NCBI GenBank assembly: GCA_937975585.1
Contig: CALJUC010000103.1
Location: 1-17,957, forward strand
Direction: 5' to 3'
Source of the DNA: an uncultured Moraxella sp.
GTDB taxonomy: Bacteria; Pseudomonadota; Gammaproteobacteria; Pseudomonadales; Moraxellaceae
Length of the DNA: 17,957 nucleotides
Numbering within the stretch: the stretch's first letter is position 1; each line of letters begins with the position of its first letter. Made by a program: the position numbers and the translations under genes. A model generated the notes under the pieces. It was not told the DNA's origin and did not search any database. It saw only the letters and a program-made list of their open reading frames with translations. Positions 8,067 to 15,956 of this stretch are shown here, one piece after another.

Positions 8067-9733
8067 TGGACATTTTAGCAAAACTTCAGCAAACAGCTTA
8101 TCTTAGACAGCTTTCTGAACTAAAAAATCAAGAAGTCATACCTTTTTTAGCACAAGACAATCAAATGGATGAACAAGCGGTATGCCATGTCTTATGTAAC
8201 CTACTACAATTTGAGCCAATCAGCGAAGCTATACTTGAATATGCTAACCCTGATCTAACCGTTATTTCCACGCAGCAGGCTCTCGATGAATCAACTTTAT
8301 ATATTAAAGATCAACAATGCCATTATCTTTTAGTATGCAACCCACTCGATAATCGTTTGATTAGTCTATATACCAATAAGTTCGGTTATGATAGCAATTT
8401 CAAGGTATTAGTCTGTACGCCAGAGCAGTTTACTGACATCTTAACCAATTATGTCAATAAATACTCGACACTCGCGGTAAATAGCTATGAAACTCAGTTA
8501 AGTGAGACACAAAGTTCGTTAGAAAGTGTGAACTTAGATTCCATTCACCATGAAACCAACGAAATTGTTAAAATCGTTAACTCAATCATTTATGATTCAT
8601 TAAAACAAAAAGCAAGTGATATACATATTGAAGTGCGAGAAGATAACCTATACGTATTCTATCGCATCGATGGTAGTTTGATTAACGTCATGAAATTAAA
8701 AGGTCAGCGCTATACCGAACAAATTATCTCGCGTATAAAAATTCTAGCCAACCTTGATATTGCTGAGAATCGTCTACCGCAAGATGGTCGAATTAAACTT
8801 AATATTGATAACCATCCTGTTGATTTTCGGGTGTCTATCATGCCAAGTATGTTTGGAGAAGATGCCGTTTTAAGGGTTCTTGATAGCCAAAGATTAAGCC
8901 AAAACAACCAAAGCCTGACATTAGATGATTTAAATTTTCCAGCCGAAGTCTGTGCCATATTTAAAAGCATGCTATTAAAACAAAATGGCATGATACTCGT
9001 AACAGGACCCACCGGCTCTGGTAAAACGACGACATTGTATGCCATGATTGATGAGGTTAATACCGGGCTTGATAAAGTTATCACGATTGAAGATCCGATT
9101 GAATATGCACTGAATGGCGTACTACAAATCCCAGTGAATGAAAAAAAAGGACTGACTTTCGCAAAAGGTCTGCGCGCTATTCTACGACATGATCCCGATA
9201 TTATCATGGTCGGAGAGATACGAGACAACGAAACTGCGTCGATTGCGGTTCAAGCGGCTTTGACTGGACATCTTGTCTTTACAACCGTACATGCGAACAA
9301 TGTATTTAATGTGTTAAATCGTTTTAAATACATGGGAGTTGAAAGCTTTAGTTTAGTTTCAGCCTTAAACTGCATTATCTCACAAAGGCTGGTTAAGCTA
9401 CTGTGTCCAGATTGCGCCGTTATTGATGACAACATCGCGCACTTTGCCAATAACTTAGCTAAGAAAGACTTAAACATTGACACACATGCTATTAAAAAGG
9501 CTGTGGGTTGTCCAGCGTGCTATTATACTGGCTACCGCAATCGTATGCCAATTAATGAGGTGCTGATTGTTGATGACAGTATCCAAGATCAGTTAGTCAG
9601 ACAAGATAGCTTAGAAAGCATTAAGGCAAGTGCAATAGCGCAAGGCAAATGGCTACCTAATAGTCAGCAGCTAGTCAACTTATTAGATAGTGGTCTTATT
9701 GATACTAAACAATTTTTAAGATATATAGAATAA
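8066..9733 (+). CDS. gspE: Secretion ATPase GspE (PilB/GspE family)
   Basis: The 555-residue ATPase has a variable N-terminal domain (about 1-165) and then the catalytic core. Visible motifs are DIHIEVREDNLYVFYRIDG (N2 domain), the Walker A box GPTGSGKTTT (residues 314-323, Lys320), an Asp box around VITIEDPIEY, Walker B LRHDPDIIMVGEIRD (373-387, Glu384) and a His box in LTGHLVFTTVHANN. Near the C-terminus are two CxxC pairs (Cys447/Cys450 and Cys482/Cys485) followed by YYTGYRNR; this is the zinc-binding element of GspE/PilB assembly ATPases. It acts as a cytoplasmic hexamer driving pseudopilus assembly with GspF and the GspL-like protein downstream. All catalytic motifs are intact. Order F-E differs from the E-F order of classical gsp operons. 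Confidence 0.95.
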   Translation: MDILAKLQQTAYLRQLSELKNQEVIPFLAQDNQMDEQAVCHVLCNLLQFEPISEAILEYANPDLTVISTQQALDESTLYIKDQQCHYLLVCNPLDNRLISLYTNKFGYDSNFKVLVCTPEQFTDILTNYVNKYSTLAVNSYETQLSETQSSLESVNLDSIHHETNEIVKIVNSIIYDSLKQKASDIHIEVREDNLYVFYRIDGSLINVMKLKGQRYTEQIISRIKILANLDIAENRLPQDGRIKLNIDNHPVDFRVSIMPSMFGEDAVLRVLDSQRLSQNNQSLTLDDLNFPAEVCAIFKSMLLKQNGMILVTGPTGSGKTTTLYAMIDEVNTGLDKVITIEDPIEYALNGVLQIPVNEKKGLTFAKGLRAILRHDPDIIMVGEIRDNETASIAVQAALTGHLVFTTVHANNVFNVLNRFKYMGVESFSLVSALNCIISQRLVKLLCPDCAVIDDNIAHFANNLAKKDLNIDTHAIKKAVGCPACYYTGYRNRMPINEVLIVDDSIQDQLVRQDSLESIKASAIAQGKWLPNSQQLVNLLDSGLIDTKQFLRYIE

Positions 9734-9751
9734 AAGAATAGAATAAGCGAT

Positions 9752-10930
9752 ATGAATAAATCCGAGGCTAGGCTGGTAGTTACCATTGGTAAAAATTTAT
9801 ACCGTTACGCTATCTATGCGCCAGAATTAGTAGAAATTAAAGAGATTAGTGAGTTATCAGACCAAGCGCTTAAGGACTTGCTGGAAAATGCAATACAAGA
9901 CTATCCTGTTCGTGAAGTTATATTTTACTTTTTGGCCGAAAGCTTGATAACGACCATGATACCATGGGCGCCTGAATTTTTAGTTCAACCACAGTCTTTT
10001 ATAAAACTATTTATTGAGCCCATACTACCGGTCAATCACCAACTGACAGATTATCACTTTTGGTATAATCAACCTGATTACTTACAGGATACCCCAGTAA
10101 TAGCTGGCAGTAATGCTAAAATTAGACCACTCCAAGAGCTACTGCTTAGTATAAAAAGTAATCTTTTATTCACTTATCTGAACGAGATTACCGAAACCCT
10201 TCATAACTATCCGTATCAGGCTAATAAGTTTAATGCCATTATACCGAGTATCAATGACTATGTTGCGGTGGCTATTGTTTCGCCCAAAGATCGGGTAGAG
10301 TTTTTATCGATTGTGCAATATAAAGATGATATCACCATCGCTAAGCTGGAAAAATTTAAGGCTTTTCTTACATTAAAGCTAATCAATTGGTCAGAAGCTG
10401 CCTCACCTGATTATAAAATACTAACGCCCGAATACAAGCCGTACTTACCACAAAAAAAATTCAGTAAATACTATCTTATTGTCTCACTGCTTATTATAGG
10501 TTTGACGGGGCTCCTGATTTCGATTCTTATATCAGTTAATGATCTAAATAAGCTTAGGAGCAAATCCGATGATTTACAGCAACAGCATGCCAAGCTAACT
10601 CAATTAGCAACACTGCCAAATACCACCGCAAAAAAAGAACTAATACCGCTGTTAAAGAGCATTGATACTGCCACACCGATGGATATTTATATCCAACGCG
10701 TTAGCACCACCAGTGCTCAAGACGATATTTCGGCTGTGCTGTTAAGCGGTAAAGCCGCCTCATTTATCGCATTGGATAATTATATCTCAGCACTCAAAGC
10801 GAACAAAAACGTGATGAACGTTGACATTGTTTCAAGCTTTGAAGATAAGACAACATTGCCAATGGTGATTAGCTTTGAGATAAAAATTAATCTAAAAAAT
10901 GTTGAGAATAGCAATGCACCAGCTAACTGA
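9752..10930 (+). CDS. GspL/PilN-like inner-membrane assembly protein
   Basis: The 392-residue protein has one membrane segment at about residues 241-261 (YLIVSLLIIGLTGLLISILI). A cytoplasmic N-terminal domain of ~235 residues precedes it, and a periplasmic part follows. After the membrane helix comes a short coiled-coil-like stretch (LNKLRSKSDDLQQQHAKLTQL) and then a small domain (~300-390, TPMDIYIQRVSTTS ... FIALDNYISALKANKNVMNVDIVSS). This fits the PilN/GspL ferredoxin-like periplasmic domain. In T2SS, GspL recruits the ATPase through its actin-like cytoplasmic domain; here that N-terminal region is divergent and I see no clear PilM motif. Position between gspE and the PilO/GspM-like gene supports the role. 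It starts 18 bp after gspE. The exact family is uncertain. Confidence 0.75.
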   Translation: MNKSEARLVVTIGKNLYRYAIYAPELVEIKEISELSDQALKDLLENAIQDYPVREVIFYFLAESLITTMIPWAPEFLVQPQSFIKLFIEPILPVNHQLTDYHFWYNQPDYLQDTPVIAGSNAKIRPLQELLLSIKSNLLFTYLNEITETLHNYPYQANKFNAIIPSINDYVAVAIVSPKDRVEFLSIVQYKDDITIAKLEKFKAFLTLKLINWSEAASPDYKILTPEYKPYLPQKKFSKYYLIVSLLIIGLTGLLISILISVNDLNKLRSKSDDLQQQHAKLTQLATLPNTTAKKELIPLLKSIDTATPMDIYIQRVSTTSAQDDISAVLLSGKAASFIALDNYISALKANKNVMNVDIVSSFEDKTTLPMVISFEIKINLKNVENSNAPAN

Positions 10931-11441
10931 AATTAAAGCCCATGTGATAAAATGGCTAGCCAATATGAAGTTTATCTACAAGCGAGATAAACAAGGTTTA
11001 TATCACATTAACAGACCTTTGTTAGCGACATTAATTGCTTTAATAGGATTAGCCCTCGGATTAGCTGGCTATTATTCGTGGCAAATCAACCAAAAGCTTC
11101 AATTAATCGAGCAGATAAAAGAACTTAACGTTAAAAATGCCAACTTAGAAAAATCAAAGGTAACTCATGCTGCGCAAAATCATATTAACCAACCGAATAT
11201 ACTATCGATTACTGGTTATTTAGCTACGGAAGGGTTTACGGTACAAAATATGGCATCAAATCAAGACCATGATAAGCGTATTTGGAAAGTCGAAGGCGTG
11301 TTAAACAAAGCGTATTTAACAAGCTTTATCACGCATATGGATGAAAATAAACAGTTACTGCAGGTCAATGGTTTTAACATTGAACAAATTGATGACAGTC
11401 CTGAACAGCTGAGGATGTCTTTATCAGGTACGTTACATTAG
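10914..11441 (+). CDS. GspM/PilO-like inner-membrane protein
   Basis: I place the start at ATG 10914, with a GAGA ribosome site six bases upstream. An ATG five codons earlier (10899) has no such site. The product is about 175 residues: a ~35-residue cytoplasmic tail, a membrane segment (RPLLATLIALIGLALGLAGYY), a coiled-coil stretch (QKLQLIEQIKELNVKNANLEKSK) and a small periplasmic domain with LATEGFTVQNM and FITHMDENKQLLQVNGFNIEQ. This topology and the coding overlap with the PilN/GspL-like gene match PilO/GspM, which dimerise with their PilN/GspL partner to align the platform with the secretin. Sequence similarity is low, as usual in this family, so the call rests on topology and gene order. 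Confidence 0.72.
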   Translation: MHQLTEIKAHVIKWLANMKFIYKRDKQGLYHINRPLLATLIALIGLALGLAGYYSWQINQKLQLIEQIKELNVKNANLEKSKVTHAAQNHINQPNILSITGYLATEGFTVQNMASNQDHDKRIWKVEGVLNKAYLTSFITHMDENKQLLQVNGFNIEQIDDSPEQLRMSLSGTLH

Positions 11442-11454
11442 CATTGGATAAACG

Positions 11455-12189
11455 ATGAAAAAAATTTTAGGTATCCATCCTGTCCTAATAATTGTACTTG
11501 TTATCTTCCTAGGTCTTAGCATTGTTGACTGGCTAGGCCCTAAGACTTCTGTCGATGAAAAAAATGATAGGGTAGTGTCATCAACGTCTGAAACCGTGCA
11601 AAACGACAAAACCAGCACTGCCGCATTTCATGATTTAAATCAGCCCGTGGACACCGATATTCAACTTTTTAATCATGAAAAATGGTACAAACCCAAGGTA
11701 ACTGTGCTACCCAGTAAAGAGCCTGCAACACAACCGACGCAACTGGCACCTCAGAACAAACAAGTTGTTAATACCAATGTACCCGTTGTTACGATGCCAG
11801 TATCCCCCGTGGTAAAAACAGAGATTATTAAAAAGGTAGTTACAAAGGATCAGGCGCAAGATAAAACAGATATCAAAGTTATAGCCAAACCTACTAAGCC
11901 TGTATCTGATCCTGTTATAAAGCCACAAACACAGGCGGCTAGTGAAAAAGCGATACCCCCAGAAATAGCGAAACATGTTGCCACGCCTAGCGATATTAAC
12001 GTTAAGTACTTAGGGAAATATACGGAAAGCGATCGGCAATATGTGTTCTTAGAGGTTAACGGAGATAATCGGGCCGTTGCTTTAGGGAATATGGTCGATG
12101 GTGACACCAAGGTGAGCGCCATTGAACAAGACCGTGTTCAACTTACGAACATACGCACCGGGGTCTCAAAAACCCTCAATACCCAATAA
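11455..12189 (+). CDS. GspC/PilP-like bridging protein
   Basis: The 244-residue protein has a short cytoplasmic N-terminus and a membrane helix at about residues 9-27 (PVLIIVLVIFLGLSIVDWL). A long Pro/Thr/Lys/Gln-rich linker (~30-165) spans much of the periplasm. A compact β-rich C-terminal domain (~169-244) follows, with INVKYLGKYTESDRQYVFLE, GDNRAVALGNMVDGDTKVSAI and QLTNIRTGVSKTL. The β pattern resembles the homology region of GspC and the PilP domain, which bind the N0 domain of the secretin. Its place between the GspM/PilO-like gene and the secretin gene fits a bridge from inner-membrane platform to outer-membrane channel. No PDZ domain is present, unlike classical GspC. The gene is 13 bp after its upstream neighbour. 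Confidence 0.7.
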   Translation: MKKILGIHPVLIIVLVIFLGLSIVDWLGPKTSVDEKNDRVVSSTSETVQNDKTSTAAFHDLNQPVDTDIQLFNHEKWYKPKVTVLPSKEPATQPTQLAPQNKQVVNTNVPVVTMPVSPVVKTEIIKKVVTKDQAQDKTDIKVIAKPTKPVSDPVIKPQTQAASEKAIPPEIAKHVATPSDINVKYLGKYTESDRQYVFLEVNGDNRAVALGNMVDGDTKVSAIEQDRVQLTNIRTGVSKTLNTQ

Positions 12190-12222
12190 ATCATTAGAAA
12201 ATTAGGCAAGTTCAGTGTTAGT

Positions 12223-12228
12223 TATAAT
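12223..12228 (+). promoter_or_regulatory. Possible internal -10 box before the secretin gene
   Basis: A perfect TATAAT lies in the 77-bp gap between the GspC/PilP-like gene and the secretin, the longest gap inside the operon. The base run 17 bp upstream (AATTAG) is a poor -35 match and no extended TGn is present. It may be a weak internal promoter or chance in AT-rich DNA. Confidence 0.3.
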
Positions 12229-12266
12229 AGCCTGATTGAAACGAACTTTATATAAACGGTTATCGC

Positions 12267-14546
12267 ATGGCAACAATCATTCTCAAAAAAACTTCCTTAG
12301 CCACTCTGATGTTAGCGACGCTATCTTTGTCAGGATGTGTGACCACCAAAGAGTTTCAAGAAGCCAATCAGTTATTAAAAAAAGGCGAGTCAGATAAAGC
12401 TTTAGAGAAGTTTTATCAAGCGAAAGTTAAAGAACCGAGCAATGCAAAATACGCCATTCAGTATCTCAATCTTCGAGATAAGTTAGTCAATAACTTAATT
12501 GTCAAAGCAGAGATTGCTAGAAAAAGTGGTAGCTTAAGTGAAGCTGAAAAACTGTATCGTGAAATACAAAAATATGACCCAACCAATCCCATGGCAAAGC
12601 TGGGGCAAGAGCTCATCCAGCGTGATCGCTTACATCTCGATTTGGTTTCACAGAACAAAAAGGATGTGGAGAAATTACAACCCATTAATGAAAAAATAAA
12701 AATCGAAAATCCCAATAGTAGTTTACTAGAAACTAAAAGCGATTCAGCAGTTGCTGATAATACGGCTTATCGTGAGATGCAAGGCTCGTTTAAAAAAGTA
12801 GTTTCGCTTGAGTTTAAGGATGCCCCGTTAAAATCGGTCATTGATGTGTTATCGCAAGTATCAGAATTGAATTTCTTTTATGACAAAGACATTCGACCTG
12901 ACATCAAAATCACCGCAAAGATTGATAATCTCTCTATTGAAGATGCACTTAAATTAATTTTAAATACCAACGGATTAAGTTATAAGATATTAAGCCCCAA
13001 AGCCTTACTCATCTATCCAAATAATGAACAAAAAGCCAATGAGTATGAGAATCTTGAGGTAAGGAGTTTTTATTTAGAGAACGCAAAAGCCTCAACCGTT
13101 GCTGAAAACCTAAAAAGCTTGTTAAAACTTAAAAATATTGTGATTGACGAACGTCTTAATATGCTAATTGTTCGTGACAACAAGCAAACCATGGATGTGG
13201 TTGATAAGTTGATTGGTTTGCAGGATATGACTGACCCTGAGGTAGTATTGGATGTTGCCGTATTGGAAGTAAAACGCTCAAGGTTACTAGAACTAGGGTT
13301 AAAACCGCCATTACAAGCAAGTTTGGCGGTCATGCCTAAAGCAAATTCAACACTAACCCTCAATGATTTAATGAATATCACCCCTTTTAACACCCAAGTC
13401 AGCGTTGACCAGGTGGTGGCGAATATCAAAAAAGATAATCAAGACAGTAATATCCTAGCGAATCCGCAAATCAGGGTTAAAAATCGAGAAAAAGCGCTAA
13501 TTCAAATCGGTGATCGGGTTCCTGTCATTACCACAACATCAACCTCTACAGGCTTTGTATCAGAGTCTGTCAGCTATGTCGATGTCGGTCTGAAACTTGA
13601 AGTAGAGCCTAATATTCGCCTCAATAATGAGGTATCTATTAAGACAAGTCTTGAGGTGAGCAACTTAATTCGAGAGGTGCGTAGCTCAAATGGTGCTTTG
13701 GCGTACCAAATTGGTACGCGTAATGCCAATACGGTACTGCAGTTAGCCAATGGTGAGACGCAGATACTGGCAGGTCTGATTAATGATGAACAGCGTAAAT
13801 CAGCCACTGGTATTCCTGTGTTGGTCGATTTACCCGTGCTTGGTCGATTGTTTGGCTCAAACAAAGATGATAAGCAGCGTACCGAGATTGTACTGGCGAT
13901 TACGCCCCATATCGTTCGTAATGTGAAACGTCCGGATGAAAATCAGGCCAGATTTGAATCAGGTACCACCAATAGTGTTTCTAGTAATCCTTACATCTTT
14001 GTACCCAGTACTGGCAACAAAGGGGCTATTAATAATGCTTCACCTACGCCTTCAAGAGATTTTAGTACGCCGAGTAATAATATCGGTTCTAATTTACCGC
14101 TTTCGCCAGCGCCGCAACCCGTTGTCGACAATCAAGTCAGATTACAATGGCAGCTACCTTCTCAAATAAAGGTGGGTGAGCAATTTTCTATTATGTTAAA
14201 CGCTGATACCCAAAAGGCGATGGAAGGTATCCCGCTGTTATTTAATTATGACAAAGATAAATTAAAACCCATTGCGGTTGAAGAGGGGGATTTTTTCAAG
14301 CAAGGGGGCGCTAATACCTCCTATTCTGCCCAAGTGGATGAACCTAACGGGCGTATCACTGCGGTTGTCTTACGAGATAATAATAAGGATGATGGCACCA
14401 TTAATGGCAAAGGCTCACTGGTTAAGCTCACCTTTCAGGCATTAAAACCCGGTAATAGCAATGTTCAGCTTACCTCAGCCAGTCCTGAGCCATCTGACGC
14501 CATTGTTGCTAATTTACCACTGGATGCTAACCTGCAGATTGATTAA
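12267..14546 (+). CDS. gspD: Outer-membrane secretin (GspD/PilQ family) with N-terminal TPR-like region and C-terminal cohesin-like domain
   Basis: The product has 759 residues. A lipoprotein signal ends in LSLSG-Cys24. Residues ~27-115 are helical and TPR-like (LLKKGESDKALEKFYQAKVKEP; AEKLYREIQKYDPTNPMAKLG). An N0/STN domain follows at ~178-250 (LEFKDAPLKSVIDVLSQ). One secretin-N repeat lies at ~266-320 (VRSFYLENAKASTVAENLKSLL ... VVDKLIGL), where classical GspD has N1-N3. The secretin β-barrel core is ~326-555 with ILANPQIRVKNREKALIQIGD, VGLKLEVEPNI, ETQILAGLINDEQRKS, GIPVLVDLPVLGRLFGS and TEIVLAITPHIVR. A Ser/Pro/Asn-rich linker leads to residues ~625-757, a β-sandwich resembling cohesin (VGEQFSIMLNADTQKAMEGIPLLFNYDKDKL ... 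GSLVKLTFQALKPGNSNVQL). The self-lipidated N-terminus could replace a pilotin. Secretin identity is firm; the cohesin call is by pattern. Confidence 0.93.
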   Translation: MATIILKKTSLATLMLATLSLSGCVTTKEFQEANQLLKKGESDKALEKFYQAKVKEPSNAKYAIQYLNLRDKLVNNLIVKAEIARKSGSLSEAEKLYREIQKYDPTNPMAKLGQELIQRDRLHLDLVSQNKKDVEKLQPINEKIKIENPNSSLLETKSDSAVADNTAYREMQGSFKKVVSLEFKDAPLKSVIDVLSQVSELNFFYDKDIRPDIKITAKIDNLSIEDALKLILNTNGLSYKILSPKALLIYPNNEQKANEYENLEVRSFYLENAKASTVAENLKSLLKLKNIVIDERLNMLIVRDNKQTMDVVDKLIGLQDMTDPEVVLDVAVLEVKRSRLLELGLKPPLQASLAVMPKANSTLTLNDLMNITPFNTQVSVDQVVANIKKDNQDSNILANPQIRVKNREKALIQIGDRVPVITTTSTSTGFVSESVSYVDVGLKLEVEPNIRLNNEVSIKTSLEVSNLIREVRSSNGALAYQIGTRNANTVLQLANGETQILAGLINDEQRKSATGIPVLVDLPVLGRLFGSNKDDKQRTEIVLAITPHIVRNVKRPDENQARFESGTTNSVSSNPYIFVPSTGNKGAINNASPTPSRDFSTPSNNIGSNLPLSPAPQPVVDNQVRLQWQLPSQIKVGEQFSIMLNADTQKAMEGIPLLFNYDKDKLKPIAVEEGDFFKQGGANTSYSAQVDEPNGRITAVVLRDNNKDDGTINGKGSLVKLTFQALKPGNSNVQLTSASPEPSDAIVANLPLDANLQID

Positions 14547-14555
14547 AGGCCAGCT

Positions 14556-15026
14556 ATGCAAAATTCACAAGGCTTTAGTTTTATTGAACTATTGGTGACA
14601 TTAGTCATTATGGGGGTACTCGCCATGATGGCGGTACCCGCCATGCAGATGACCGTCCAACGCCAAAAAGAGGCTGAGCTTAAGTCCTCTCTTTATGACA
14701 TACGTACCGCGCTGGATAACTATAAAACTGCCTATGATAATAAGCGTATTCGTAATGAAATTGGCGCCTCTGGCTATCCCCCCAATCTTCAAATCTTAGT
14801 CGATGGGGTGATTGATGAGCGCAATCCTGACAAGGATAAAATTTACTTTCTACGTCGACTGCCGCAAGATCCATTAGTCAGCCCTAGACAAGGGGTGAAT
14901 GGCAATTGGGGTATTCGTAGCTATGCGTCATCAGCCGATGACCCAAAAGAGGGAGCGGATGTCTATGATATCTATTCCACGGCAACAGGAGTCGGTCTAA
15001 ATGGCAACAAATACAGCCAATGGTAA
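14556..15026 (+). CDS. Minor pseudopilin (GspG/GspH-like) of the T2SS
   Basis: The 156-residue prepilin has a short leader MQNSQG and cleavage site G|FSFIELLVTLVIMG, with mature Glu5 kept. The hydrophobic helix runs to about residue 28, followed by the amphipathic continuation RQKEAELKSSLYDIRTALDNYKTAYDN. The globular part contains RIRNEIGASGYPPNLQILVDGV, FLRRLPQDPLVSPRQGVNGNWGIRSYASS and a DVYDIYSTATGVGLNGNKYSQW end. The RRLPxDP...WGxRSYASS pattern is common in GspG-like minor pseudopilins of non-classical operons. It follows the secretin by 9 bp. The RBS AGGAG for the next gene lies inside its 3' end, and its last 26 bases overlap that gene. It would sit at the tip of the pseudopilus, though which minor subunit it replaces is not clear. 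Confidence 0.88.
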   Translation: MQNSQGFSFIELLVTLVIMGVLAMMAVPAMQMTVQRQKEAELKSSLYDIRTALDNYKTAYDNKRIRNEIGASGYPPNLQILVDGVIDERNPDKDKIYFLRRLPQDPLVSPRQGVNGNWGIRSYASSADDPKEGADVYDIYSTATGVGLNGNKYSQW

Positions 15027-15375
15027 ACAAACCGCCTTTACCTTAGTCGAAATATTGATTGTTATTAGCATTATGTCGCTATTGTTGACCTTGGTATTAC
15101 CGCGCTATTTTAATTCCGTCGAGCTGTCTAAAAAAGAAGTACAGACACAAAACATCCGTGCCATGCAAAGCAGTATTGATCAGTATTATCACGATAAAGG
15201 GGTATATCCAAGTAGTTTAGAGGCGTTAGTAGAGACAGGTTATTTAAAAGCCATTCCTGTCGATCCGTTGACAGACACGAATACGAGCTGGGTACCTGAA
15301 TATAAAATGGTCAATGGGAATCAAGGGGTGGCGGATGTCAAAAGCGGTCAGCCTGTCCAAGCGAGCAATCCATGA
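15001..15375 (+). CDS. Minor pseudopilin with Ala instead of Gly at the cleavage site
   Basis: The 124-residue prepilin starts at ATG 15001, preceded by AGGAG at 14987-14991. Its leader MATNTANGKQTA is followed by FTLVEILIVISIMSLLLTLVLPRYF, so the residue before the predicted cleavage is Ala and not the near-invariant Gly. Glu5 of the mature chain is kept. The rest is a compact GspG-like body (TQNIRAMQSSIDQYYHDKGVYPSSLEALVETGYLKAIPVDPLTD) without the calcium-loop end of GspG. Prepilin peptidases can tolerate Ala at -1 but usually process it less well. The gene overlaps both neighbours, by 26 bp upstream and by ATGA downstream, so it belongs to the same translational unit. Pseudopilin identity is firm; which minor class is not. 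Confidence 0.87.
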   Translation: MATNTANGKQTAFTLVEILIVISIMSLLLTLVLPRYFNSVELSKKEVQTQNIRAMQSSIDQYYHDKGVYPSSLEALVETGYLKAIPVDPLTDTNTSWVPEYKMVNGNQGVADVKSGQPVQASNP

Positions 15376-15872
15376 CAGCTATTCGTGGTCAGTTAGGTTT
15401 TACCTATCTGTGGGTGCTGTTTATGGTGCTTATGCTTGGGGTGTTTTCGATGCTAAGCTTAGATCTATATCGGGTTAAAAAGCAGCAAGATGATGAAAGA
15501 ACGCTAATTTATCAAGGGCATGAGTTTCGTCGGGCGATTGAGAGTTATTATAAACTCAGTAACCAACCCGGTATTACAGGCTATCCCACGTCGCTTGAGC
15601 AGTTGATTAAGGATGACAGGTATCCGAATACAGTGAGACATTTACGCAAGTTATATGTTGATCCGATGACGGGTAAGTCGGATTGGGTGCTAGTAAGGAT
15701 AGGGGATAAGATTGTCGGGGTGCATTCGGCTTCAACAGATAAAGTATTAAAGAAAGCGAATTTCGCCCTTGAAGATGTGGTGCTTGAGAATAAGTATAGC
15801 TATGACGAGTGGCTGTTTAGCTATCCGAGTAATTTATCACAGTTGAGTGAGCAAGATAAGAATACAAATTAA
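15372..15872 (+). CDS. Divergent terminal pseudopilin-like protein lacking Glu5
   Basis: The 166-residue protein opens with MTAIRGQLG|FTYLWVLFMVLMLGVFSML. This is a short leader, a Gly-Phe cleavage site and a hydrophobic helix, but position 5 of the mature chain is Trp where pseudopilins have Glu. Absence of Glu5 is a mark of GspK, the tip subunit, although this protein is about half the usual GspK length. The helix continues as LYRVKKQQDDERTLIYQGHEFRRAIESYYKLS. The globular part has GYPTSLEQLIKDDRYPNTVRHLRKLYVDPMTGKSDW, a shared minor-pseudopilin pattern. It overlaps the preceding gene by ATGA and its stop lies 6 bp before the left inverted repeat of the insertion sequence. It may cap the pseudopilus and is likely the last gene of the operon that remains here. 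Confidence 0.82.
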   Translation: MTAIRGQLGFTYLWVLFMVLMLGVFSMLSLDLYRVKKQQDDERTLIYQGHEFRRAIESYYKLSNQPGITGYPTSLEQLIKDDRYPNTVRHLRKLYVDPMTGKSDWVLVRIGDKIVGVHSASTDKVLKKANFALEDVVLENKYSYDEWLFSYPSNLSQLSEQDKNTN

Positions 15873-15878
15873 TAAATA

Positions 15879-15901
15879 TTTCTCTGCACACGACAAAAAA
15901 A
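15879..15901 (+). repeat. Left terminal inverted repeat of the IS
   Basis: It is an exact reverse complement of 17052-17074 over 23 bases, with core CTCTGCACACGAC then A7. Complementarity stops outside position 15879. Confidence 0.92.
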
Positions 15902-15956
15902 CAAAAAAGTCTGTTAAAGCAAAGGCATAATAGTAATTTTTAAGACGAATCAGACT

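Noticed and set aside
8710..9228. Long antisense open frame (172 codons) opposite gspE
   Set aside because: It lies wholly inside the conserved ATPase core, and its residue makeup is rich in Ser and Arg as expected from the reverse complement of a real gene. It has no recognisable domain.
10899..10913. Earlier ATG for the GspM/PilO-like gene
   Set aside because: No ribosome site precedes it, while the ATG at 10914 has GAGA at good spacing.
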